From positions 1 through 6,368 of the forward strand of contig JALVEJ010000321.1 of NCBI GenBank assembly GCA_027031025.1: 6,368 bases of DNA, in the 5' to 3' direction. The stretch is from Flavobacteriales bacterium (GTDB lineage: Bacteria; Bacteroidota; Bacteroidia; Flavobacteriales; Flavobacteriaceae). Under the pieces are notes generated by a model, which worked only from the letters and a program-made list of their open reading frames with translations, was not told the origin of the DNA and did not search any database. The position numbers were made by a program, and so were the translations under genes. Positions 1-6,368 of this stretch are shown piece by piece (position 1 is the stretch's first letter; each line of letters begins with the position of its first letter).

Positions 1-62
1 TTATTATCTTTATATTTTACCTTTTTCAAGCTTTCTTTAATTTTATCAGCTGACAATTTCAT
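1..62 (-). CDS. Start of a truncated unidentified gene (N-terminal 20 codons)
   Basis: An ATG at 62-60 opens a frame that stays open to the window edge and encodes MKLSADKIKESLKKVKYKDN, followed by two bases of a K or N codon. The frame is lysine-rich, looks helical and has no signal peptide, so the product is probably cytoplasmic. A GGAG at 68-65 lies only two bases before the ATG, too close to be a good Shine-Dalgarno site, and two upstream ATGs (73 and 70) run straight into a TGA at 61-59. A TAnnTTTG promoter element just upstream and the terminator beyond it support a separate transcription unit. The N-terminus loosely recalls the start of Mrp/ApbC-type Fe-S carrier ATPases of Flavobacteriia, but 20 residues are far too few to name it. 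Confidence 0.5.
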   Translation of the reverse strand, partial: MKLSADKIKESLKKVKYKDN

Positions 63-80
63 AGCTCCATCATTTTGATG

Positions 81-88
81 CAAAGTTA
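81..88 (-). promoter_or_regulatory. Bacteroidota -7 promoter element for the truncated gene
   Basis: Read on the minus strand the sequence is TAACTTTG, an exact match to the TAnnTTTG -7 consensus of the Bacteroidota primary sigma factor. It lies 18 bases before the ATG at 62, which would leave a very short leader. The -33 element is weak: the only upstream TTG (103-101) is just 12 bases away, shorter than the usual spacing of about 17-23. The call rests on the -7 match and on the position between a terminator and a start codon. Confidence 0.5.
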
Positions 89-115
89 CAAAATATATAC
101 CAAGAAGGAATAATA

Positions 116-143
116 AAAAACCCGGCCACATGACCGGGTTTTT
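116..143 (-). terminator. Rho-independent terminator of the susC-susD operon
   Basis: A perfect 10-bp inverted repeat pairs 116-125 with 134-143 around an 8-base loop. The core is CCCGG/CCGGG flanked by A and T runs. In the minus-strand transcript the hairpin is followed by a U-rich tract (TTTTTTATTATT in DNA). It begins about 20 bases after the stop codon of the SusD gene, which is where an operon terminator belongs. The A/T runs on both sides mean it could also work in the other direction, but no plus-strand gene is visible here to need it. Confidence 0.92.
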
Positions 144-163
144 ATGCAGGGTAAGAAACGTTT

Positions 164-1684
164 TTAATTCACATCCCAAGGAATCCTGGAATCATTTCTA
201 TCTTCAGCAGGTGTTAAATCTTGAACACCGGATTGATAACCGTTGGGATTAAGTGTAGACTCATTGAATGGGTATTTATACCTAGTAGGGATTTGGCCGG
301 TAGCGTTTAAAGGATTAGGATGAGGAGTTAGTACAGGCATATCCAATCTTCTCCATTGTGCCCAAGCCTCAAATCCCATAGGGAAATAAGCCACCCATTT
401 TTCTTCAGCAACAACCAAAAGTTTAGGATTCGGATGACTGTTACCGTAAGTGGCATCATTAGCATCCGCTACACGTGCGGCAGCATAGGCGGCAGCTTGA
501 GGTGTAATGTCAACACCATAGTGAGCTGACAATGAAGCATATGATTGTGTTATGGCATTTGATAACATAGTATCATAATCTTCGGTCGTCCAACCTCTAG
601 CTGCGGCTTCGGCACGGTCTAGATAAACCCATGCTGAAGTGAAGAATGGTAGCGGAGCATTAGGATCTTCCCAAATTAAATCTGTCATTTGAGCACTACC
701 TCCGCTGACACTACATGAATAGGAAGCTCCATCAGAACCGGCAGATGTGCTAAAGATTTGTTCCCTTGCATCTGGCGTATGGTTGTATGAAGGACTACAG
801 CTTGATAGAGGATTATTAATTTTATCTTCTCCCTGTAACGCATCTGTAAATTCTTTTGAAAGAAAGTAGTCACTTCTACGTAATCTTGAATATGGATTTT
901 GTAAAGGTCTATCCTTTATTGAATACTTAATCCAAGCTTCATCGCTCAAAGTTTCTATAACACCAGAAGGATGAGAAAGTGCAGCATTAAATTCAGTACT
1001 TGCATAAGCAGCATCTACATCACTAAGTTGCAGTGCTGCGTGCATAATTAGTGAGTTAGCTAACTTTTGCCATTTACTAACGTCACCATTATAAATTAAA
1101 TCACCTTCTACACCAGGTTTGGCAGGATCCATCATATCCCTTGCGGTTTTTAATTGTTCGATAATATCTTTATAAATATTAATTTGATTATCATATTTAG
1201 GGATATGATTGTTTTTATCCAAAGCTTCGGTGTAAGGAATGTCACCGTAAATATCAGTTATGAACTTAAAAATATAAGCCATCATTACTTTATTTACACC
1301 GATTTGATTATCAGGATCTCCCATTGATAATACAATAGGATTATCTTTGTTTTCATTTATATAATCAATATTATCCTTAAAATTGGATAACACTTGTACA
1401 AACCAAGGGTTCCAACTAATGGGGTTATCAGCATATTGCATTTCAGAAGTATATTGGCCTTGGGTTTGCCATTGTATATAAAAAGTTGGGTTCGTAAAAT
1501 AAGGTCTTCCGGTATTATTAAAGAAATTCATCATTCCACCGGCAAGCATATCCTTAGGACTTGGTTCATTTGGCCCTATAGGATCTTTATTGATATCACC
1601 AAAATCAATACTATCACACGAATTTAATAGGATTGTAAAGATTATGGCTAATTTTAATAATTTTATTGTTTTCATTGCTATCAT
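164..1684 (-). CDS. SusD-like nutrient-binding outer-membrane lipoprotein (SusD_2 / PF12771 type)
   Basis: This 506-residue protein is the likely surface-exposed ligand-capture partner of the SusC protein encoded just upstream. It begins with a lipoprotein signal peptide: K5/K8/K11, a hydrophobic stretch, then the lipobox L-N-S-C with the lipidated cysteine at C23. Motifs of the SusD_2 branch appear in order: INKDP (31-35), ITDIYGDIPYTEA (142-154), IPKYDNQINIYKDII (161-175), DLIYNGDVSKWQKLANSL (195-212), AEEKW...GFEAWAQWRR (426-446) and IPTRYKYPFNE (465-475). The helical repeats that pack against SusC lie between these. C296 and C324 could form a disulfide; that is inference. Length is normal for the family. 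An alternative start is M4 (ATG at 1675-1673), which gives a more typical MKTIKLLK signal peptide. The frame starts 9 bases after the susC stop, so the two are co-transcribed. Ligand unknown; PF12771 members are not limited to starch. Confidence 0.95.
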   Translation of the reverse strand: MIAMKTIKLLKLAIIFTILLNSCDSIDFGDINKDPIGPNEPSPKDMLAGGMMNFFNNTGRPYFTNPTFYIQWQTQGQYTSEMQYADNPISWNPWFVQVLSNFKDNIDYINENKDNPIVLSMGDPDNQIGVNKVMMAYIFKFITDIYGDIPYTEALDKNNHIPKYDNQINIYKDIIEQLKTARDMMDPAKPGVEGDLIYNGDVSKWQKLANSLIMHAALQLSDVDAAYASTEFNAALSHPSGVIETLSDEAWIKYSIKDRPLQNPYSRLRRSDYFLSKEFTDALQGEDKINNPLSSCSPSYNHTPDAREQIFSTSAGSDGASYSCSVSGGSAQMTDLIWEDPNAPLPFFTSAWVYLDRAEAAARGWTTEDYDTMLSNAITQSYASLSAHYGVDITPQAAAYAAARVADANDATYGNSHPNPKLLVVAEEKWVAYFPMGFEAWAQWRRLDMPVLTPHPNPLNATGQIPTRYKYPFNESTLNPNGYQSGVQDLTPAEDRNDSRIPWDVN

Positions 1685-1693
1685 TTTTTAAGT

Positions 1694-4600
1694 TTAAAAT
1701 GTAAGTTTTATGTTCATTCCTATTCTTCTGGTGCCCGGTAATTGACCATCTTCACCATAAGTTTGTGACAATTCAGATGGATCCCATCTGTGATAGTTAT
1801 CTTTAGATACTGAGATTAACCATACATTGGTGCCAATCACACTGATGGTTGCACCTTTTAGATATTTTCCAAGTACCTTTTTAGGTAGTTGATAAGTTAA
1901 GCTGAGCTCTCTCAATTTTAAATAACTTGCATCGTGAATAAATGGTCCTGCAATATCATTATCTGCAAATTGTTTAAAATAATTTTTCGCAGGAACATTA
2001 GTACTGAATGAATTACCTGAACCATCTACCCCTTCTACATCAACACCATTATCTCTATTTCCTCCAACGGCTGTTTCTTCATACAATCCTGAGTAATAAC
2101 CCCAGATTTCTGAACCGGAGTAAAATTTACCACCTTTCTGAAATGTAAAATGAGCGGCTAATTTGAAATTTTTGTAATCAAATACATTAGTGAAACCACC
2201 AGTGAATTTTGGAAGGACCGAACCAAAGTATACTTCTTCAGGGATATAGTATCCAGAAGGATTAAGTACTGGATTACCATTTTCATCCCTCTTAATATCA
2301 TAACCTTTGAGTTGGCCCCATTCTTTATGTTCCACATGTACAAGTGTTACTCTACCCCATGTATCACCATCAGACCACCATCTACCACCTGGGGCAACCA
2401 TTTCTTCTGAACCTCCCGGTACAACGTCAACAATTGTTTTATTTTTATTAAAGTTAACATCCAAATTCCAATTGAAATCTTCAGTTTTAACAATATTAGC
2501 ACCGGCTGATAATTCTATACCGGAACGGTGCGATTGACCTCCATTTGTTAGAAAACGACTGTAACCTGTTGCACCGGTAATAGTTTGGAAAATGATTTCA
2601 TCCTTACGCTTTTCATAATAATAAGTAAAACTTAGTCTGTACTTATTATCATAAAATTCCAAATCAAAACCGGTTTCAAAAGAAGAATTGATAGCAGGTT
2701 TCAGATTATGATCTACCATGTAATTGGGTGTTACAAGTGTAGCATACCCTTGATGAGGAACACTTAAAAAAGGATAGCGTGGATAAATCAAATGAGCTCT
2801 AACATCTGATCCCACTTGAGCCCAACCTATTCGCAATTTACCAAATGTTAAAATTTCAGAAAGTTTTTCATTATTTTGAAAACTTTCCATCGAAGTGAAG
2901 TTATATGTTAGACCTACCGATGGATAGAAGTATCCGTTTTTCTCGGGGAATAGTGCAGAACTCCAGTCTTGTCTAGCGGTAGCTTCTAAAAATAATAAAT
3001 CTTTATAGCCAATGGTGGCTTTACCAAATAATGAGAATACCTTTTTACGTCTTTTTTGAAATACTGTTGTAACTGGTTGAGTAGTATTATCAAAACGGTA
3101 TACATCAGGAATTATCAAATAATTTTCATCATTTTCATAATCCATCCATTGTCTCTCTCTATCAAAACGCAAACTCCTCAATGTACTACCACCTAATAAA
3201 TCAACATTGATATTTTCGCTTAAATCGTTTTTATAAATAAGATACAAATTATAATTATCTTCAGTAAAACGCCAATTATCAATACCAAAACTGTTTGATA
3301 GAGGAGTAAATAAACGTTGTGAGGAATATGCTAAAAAGAACGGAAGTTTAAAATTTTCATAACTGTGTTCTTGCATTCTTGAAACAAGAATTTTTGCTTT
3401 TAAATGATCTGTTATTTTGTGTTCAAATGAAATGCTTCCGGCTAATTGATTTCCATTTCTTTCATTTTTATATTCTCTCATCCAAGTATAAGGATTAAAC
3501 CAGAAAGCCAATTTTACAAAGTCATCTTTTAAAAATGGTAACCAACCTAGATAAGAAGGTCCCCACCAGTTCCAAGATGCGTGATAGCCCTCAGGTGTTT
3601 TTAAATCAATTAGTTCTCTCATTTTTTTCATGTTAATTTGCCGTGCAAACCATTGATTAAAACTACCTGAACTTTGATTAGCATAATCATCGTTGAAATC
3701 ACCTAACCTGTCAAATTTCGAATAATTAACATTAAAACCTACTTTTGTTTTGGAACTGATATCATAATTTAAATTAGCCGTTATATAATTTCTTTTATAC
3801 TTAGAATAAGGAATAATACCTTTTTGATTTAAATTTGTAAAAGATACTCTTGCGTTATATTTATCACCGGATGAATAAACTGAAAAATTATTTTTTACAT
3901 ATACACCGGTATCAAAGAAATCCTTAATGTTATTGGGTTGAGCTTCCCATTTGGCCTTTTGGCCCAAATAAGGGCTGTCAGGGAACCAAGCATACCAAGG
4001 CATGTATTCTCTACCGTCAAATTTAGGACCCCAACTTTCATCATAAAGTGTATTTTTTATGAAATTTGCACCTTGAAATTCAGGATTATTCCATTCTGGG
4101 TAAACTGCCCAATAAGTAGCAGGTGTAAAAGAATCAGTGAATGGATTATAAAAAGTTTCTGTTGCGCCAATGCTAAATGTTCCCCAATCTAAATCCCCTA
4201 CTGTTCCTTGACCATATTCATTTTGATATTTAGGTAAATAAGCAACGTTTTCAAAGGAAATTTTGCTGTTGATTTCTACACCAAAATTACCAGCCTTTGC
4301 TTTTTTTGTGGTGATAACAACCACGCCATTTTCACCCCTTTGTCCATAAATAGCAGTAGCGTTTGGTCCTTTCAAAACTTCTACACTTGCTATATTATCC
4401 GGGTCAATAAATGAAGGATTAGTAACAGGAACCCCATCTACGATATATAGAGGGTCACTGTCAGTGGTTAATGAAATCCTACCTCTAATTCTTACTTTAG
4501 GAGCAAAACCCAATTTAGAACCGGCTTGATCTAAAACTTGAGCTCCGGCCACTTTTCCGGCAAGTGCACTTTCAACATTGGAAATGTCAGAAATAGCAAG

Positions 4601-4990
4601 TTTTTCAGCTTTTACGTTCTGAACAGCATATGAAAGCGTTTTGACTTCCTTTTTTTCTCCGGTAATGTCTAAAACAACTGCTTCCAGTTGCTCTCCGGAT
4701 TGGAGTTGAACATTAATTACATTTTGATTTCCTACCTTGACTTCTTTGTCTTGGTATCCTACATACGAAAATACCAATACGTCGTCCGGAGTGGCCATGA
4801 TGGAGAATTTTCCATCAAAATCCGTTACCGTCCCGTTACTGGTTCCTTTCACTAAGACATTCACGCCGGGAAGCGGTTCACCTGTACTTGCGTCTGTAAC
4901 CGTTCCCGTAACCTTTTTCTGTTGCGCAAATGAAATTTGCACCAACAACGCCAACATCAGCGTTACGAGTCCTTTTAGCTTTGTTCTCAT
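1694..4990 (-). CDS. SusC/RagA-family TonB-dependent outer-membrane transporter
   Basis: This 1098-residue protein should import a ligand across the outer membrane using energy from TonB-ExbBD, with the downstream SusD-like lipoprotein as its lid. Visible parts in order: a Sec signal peptide with probable cleavage after SFA (A22|Q23); a CarboxypepD_reg-like beta-sandwich (about 27-100; VTGTVTDASTGEPLPGVNV at 27-45, SYVGYQ at 75-80); a linker with a putative TonB box near 102-116; the plug domain (about 115-230), with LYIVDGVPV (181-189) and VEVLKGPNATAIYGQRGENG (203-222); then a 22-strand barrel ending in a terminal phenylalanine (KLTF). Family landmarks include YDESWGPKFDG (316-326) and WEAQPNNIKDFF (348-359). 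Length is typical. Aromatic-rich stretches at 294-348 and 447-503 are probably extracellular loops. The first 250 bp are much richer in GC than the barrel. A matching promoter lies upstream. The substrate cannot be inferred. Confidence 0.97.
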   Translation of the reverse strand: MRTKLKGLVTLMLALLVQISFAQQKKVTGTVTDASTGEPLPGVNVLVKGTSNGTVTDFDGKFSIMATPDDVLVFSYVGYQDKEVKVGNQNVINVQLQSGEQLEAVVLDITGEKKEVKTLSYAVQNVKAEKLAISDISNVESALAGKVAGAQVLDQAGSKLGFAPKVRIRGRISLTTDSDPLYIVDGVPVTNPSFIDPDNIASVEVLKGPNATAIYGQRGENGVVVITTKKAKAGNFGVEINSKISFENVAYLPKYQNEYGQGTVGDLDWGTFSIGATETFYNPFTDSFTPATYWAVYPEWNNPEFQGANFIKNTLYDESWGPKFDGREYMPWYAWFPDSPYLGQKAKWEAQPNNIKDFFDTGVYVKNNFSVYSSGDKYNARVSFTNLNQKGIIPYSKYKRNYITANLNYDISSKTKVGFNVNYSKFDRLGDFNDDYANQSSGSFNQWFARQINMKKMRELIDLKTPEGYHASWNWWGPSYLGWLPFLKDDFVKLAFWFNPYTWMREYKNERNGNQLAGSISFEHKITDHLKAKILVSRMQEHSYENFKLPFFLAYSSQRLFTPLSNSFGIDNWRFTEDNYNLYLIYKNDLSENINVDLLGGSTLRSLRFDRERQWMDYENDENYLIIPDVYRFDNTTQPVTTVFQKRRKKVFSLFGKATIGYKDLLFLEATARQDWSSALFPEKNGYFYPSVGLTYNFTSMESFQNNEKLSEILTFGKLRIGWAQVGSDVRAHLIYPRYPFLSVPHQGYATLVTPNYMVDHNLKPAINSSFETGFDLEFYDNKYRLSFTYYYEKRKDEIIFQTITGATGYSRFLTNGGQSHRSGIELSAGANIVKTEDFNWNLDVNFNKNKTIVDVVPGGSEEMVAPGGRWWSDGDTWGRVTLVHVEHKEWGQLKGYDIKRDENGNPVLNPSGYYIPEEVYFGSVLPKFTGGFTNVFDYKNFKLAAHFTFQKGGKFYSGSEIWGYYSGLYEETAVGGNRDNGVDVEGVDGSGNSFSTNVPAKNYFKQFADNDIAGPFIHDASYLKLRELSLTYQLPKKVLGKYLKGATISVIGTNVWLISVSKDNYHRWDPSELSQTYGEDGQLPGTRRIGMNIKLTF

Positions 4991-5016
4991 TCTATTTGAT
5001 TTTAAATTGCTAGCTA

Positions 5017-5048
5017 CAAATATAAATAAGTTTCATTTAAATTACAAA
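5017..5048 (-). promoter_or_regulatory. Bacteroidota -33/-7 promoter of the susC-susD operon
   Basis: On the minus strand a TTTG (-33, 5048-5045) is followed after 20 bases by TATATTTG (-7, 5024-5017), matching both the sequence and the spacing of the Bacteroidota housekeeping promoter. Transcription would start near 5010, leaving a leader of about 20 nt before the ATG at 4990. The leader is AT-rich and has no Shine-Dalgarno site, as is common in this phylum. This suggests the SusCD pair can be transcribed independently of the upstream barrel gene. Confidence 0.68.
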
Positions 5049-5092
5049 ATACTTTGTCTTACTTATGGGAAATAAGCGTGTTTCAATAAAAT

Positions 5093-6301
5093 TCACCAAT
5101 AAATCTTCCATTTTATTATTGATGTAAAAGGTTGATTATCAATAAGAAAACCTTTTTTGTAATTCCATCTCAATTCAAAACTGATTTTTTGATTTTTTTT
5201 TGTAAAATCAAAGCCTGCACCCGCCATAAGAGAGGTTTTTTGAGATTGAACCGTGCCTCCTCCGTGCAATATTTCATGAAAAATATAAATGTTTGCTCGT
5301 TTTGTTAAAGGTTTATCCCATTTATTTATCAGATATTGAACAGCACTTATATCAGTCAAATGAAGTGTGAAATGTGGAAGTTTGTTTCCGGTTGAAACCA
5401 TCAATGATTCCAACATGTTTTTTGAAAAAATTCCCCACAGCTCATTTTCCCAACTCCACTTGGGAAATCTTTGTAAATAAAAAAATGAATATTGAACTGT
5501 GAAAGTTTCCTTGTTTTGTTGAAAAAACGAAAGCTCAAAAGTAATATCTCTTGTAGGTTTATTGTTTTTGTAACTTGTTATAATCCCGGGCAAGGTTTTG
5601 CTTTCCAATCCGGTTTTTTGAACTAAAACCCCCATCCCTAACTTGTATGCTCCACTCAAATAGGTTAAATGCATAAAATGCTGTAACAGAAAAAGCGAAT
5701 CCTCCCGTATATCCGATTGAAAACGCACATAGGCGTTGACCGGCAACCCGAAAAGGGCAGGAACATGAAAACTGGCCAAATAGAATTTATTTTTATCCTT
5801 GCCCGTGTATTTAATCCGGGTGGTTTCAAACAATCCCAGCAAGTTTTTTTCTTCCAAAAAGGCATGGCCGAACCATTTTGAACCCGAATTAAATCCGATA
5901 TTTATATCTGTTGTAAAATGCTGCATGTCTTCCGGTTGGATAAAGGCGGTTACGGTTTGATTCACTTGAGCCAATCGCATGATGGAGTTGGCGCCAAACA
6001 GATATTGTCCCCATCTTCTTATTTCATCCGGTTTTTTGTTTTGAAGCACCCTGCCAAAACGTCGCGGCACTTTTTGTTTATCCGTGATAAAGACAATACT
6101 GTCTACCAAAAAAGATGAAGAATAAATATAATGTTTATTGCTCCGGCTAATGATTGAATCGGTGCGTAAATCCATATCCGGTTTTCGTTCTGATATGGAA
6201 GAATTACTTATATATATAATAGTATCCCGCGGCGAAACCTTAATTTGTCCATGGGAGACTGCGACAACCGAAAAAAAACAAAATAGAAAAATCTTTTTCA
6301 T
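5093..6301 (-). CDS. Predicted outer-membrane beta-barrel protein, possibly a small Omp85/BamA-like family member
   Basis: I do not recognise this 402-residue protein with certainty. It has a Sec signal peptide (MKKIFLFCFFSVVAVSHG, likely cut before Q19). A short region at 64-120 (VDSIVFITD..., a central helical part, then QVNQTVTAFIQPE) resembles a single degenerate POTRA domain. From about 128 alternating polar/hydrophobic strands run to a C-terminal W402, as expected of an outer-membrane barrel. The stretch at 131-193, with F144-G145 and EEKNLLGLFE (150-159) followed by a strand and HVPALFGLPVNAYVRF, recalls the first barrel strands of Omp85 proteins; GAGFDF near 361-366 recalls their C-terminal part. 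The usual VRG(F/Y) loop-6 motif is not seen, and a barrel of about 275 residues is short for Omp85. Other kinds of Bacteroidota barrel remain possible. It lies 102 bp upstream of susC on the same strand, with its own promoter. GC content is uneven along the gene. The barrel call is fairly firm; the Omp85 link is inference. Confidence 0.8.
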   Translation of the reverse strand: MKKIFLFCFFSVVAVSHGQIKVSPRDTIIYISNSSISERKPDMDLRTDSIISRSNKHYIYSSSFLVDSIVFITDKQKVPRRFGRVLQNKKPDEIRRWGQYLFGANSIMRLAQVNQTVTAFIQPEDMQHFTTDINIGFNSGSKWFGHAFLEEKNLLGLFETTRIKYTGKDKNKFYLASFHVPALFGLPVNAYVRFQSDIREDSLFLLQHFMHLTYLSGAYKLGMGVLVQKTGLESKTLPGIITSYKNNKPTRDITFELSFFQQNKETFTVQYSFFYLQRFPKWSWENELWGIFSKNMLESLMVSTGNKLPHFTLHLTDISAVQYLINKWDKPLTKRANIYIFHEILHGGGTVQSQKTSLMAGAGFDFTKKNQKISFELRWNYKKGFLIDNQPFTSIIKWKIYW

Positions 6302-6315
6302 GATGAATTATATAA

Positions 6316-6323
6316 CAAAAGTA
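6316..6323 (-). promoter_or_regulatory. Bacteroidota -7 promoter element for the barrel gene
   Basis: TACTTTTG on the minus strand matches the TAnnTTTG -7 consensus and lies 14 bases before the ATG at 6301, implying a very short leader. No clear TTTG -33 box is found at the expected distance; a TTTACA at 6341-6336 is the nearest candidate. The call therefore rests on the -7 element and its position. The sequence from 6324 to the window end is AT-rich and shows no gene. Confidence 0.45.
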
Positions 6324-6368
6324 TTGAAAACTTATTGTAAATCACCCGGTAAAATATTTTATATGTTT

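Noticed and set aside
2307..2537. Plus-strand open frame of 76 codons inside susC
   Set aside because: It lies opposite a clearly conserved SusC barrel region, has no promoter or family-like features, and is best explained as an antisense shadow. The same holds for the plus-strand frames at 1394-1627, 3938-4192, 4737-5075 and 5918-6118.
5044..5057. Inverted repeat ACAAA-ATAC-TTTGT overlapping the -33 box of the susC promoter, as a possible operator
   Set aside because: Five-base arms are expected by chance in AT-rich DNA and no regulator gene is nearby; without conservation data it cannot be supported.
5062..5076. Inverted repeat CTTAT-GGGAA-ATAAG after the barrel gene, as a possible terminator
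   Set aside because: The stem is only 5 AT-rich base pairs and no U tract follows in the minus-strand transcript, so it is unlikely to terminate transcription.
6307..6312. TATAAT on the minus strand as an E. coli-type -10 box
   Set aside because: It lies only 5 bases before the start codon and 23 bases from the nearest -35-like TTTACA, so a transcript from it would start inside the gene. The TAnnTTTG element upstream fits better.
1..6368. CRISPR array, tRNA/rRNA, insertion sequence or long direct repeats
   Set aside because: Reading both strands I saw no regularly spaced repeats, no cloverleaf-like segments with tRNA consensus, no transposase-like frames and no terminal inverted repeats. 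Almost all of the window is explained by four coding regions and short intergenic gaps.

Overview
The window looks like a piece of a Bacteroidota chromosome, most likely from a member of the Flavobacteriia. The reasons are low overall GC content, a SusC/SusD outer-membrane pair, A-rich start regions without Shine-Dalgarno sites, and promoter elements of the Bacteroidota TAnnTTTG (-7) type ahead of three genes. All genes recognised lie on the minus strand, so transcription runs from high to low coordinates.

Layout in transcription order: (1) a secreted 402-residue protein (6301-5093), read here as an outer-membrane beta-barrel with distant Omp85/BamA-like features and a short N-terminal domain; (2) a 102-bp intergenic region holding a good Bacteroidota promoter; (3) a full-length SusC/RagA-type TonB-dependent transporter (4990-1694); (4) nine bases later, a SusD-like surface lipoprotein of the SusD_2 (PF12771-like) type (1684-164); (5) a strong rho-independent terminator at 143-116; (6) a new promoter and the first 20 codons of another gene that leaves the window at position 1.

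SusC and SusD almost certainly form one operon. Together they should make a 'pedal-bin' import complex: the SusD lipoprotein caps the extracellular side of the SusC barrel, captures an oligomeric ligand, and the TonB system powers uptake. The substrate cannot be told from this window, because no glycoside hydrolase, peptidase, sulfatase, anti-sigma factor or hybrid two-component regulator is present. The upstream barrel gene may be a functional neighbour or may be unrelated; susC has its own promoter, but no terminator is visible between the two.

The region is mostly ordinary for this phylum. The points most worth a second look are the small, divergent Omp85-like barrel, strong GC mosaicism inside susC and inside the barrel gene, and a non-canonical SusC plug signature. 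I found no CRISPR array, tRNA, rRNA, insertion sequence or clearly new system.
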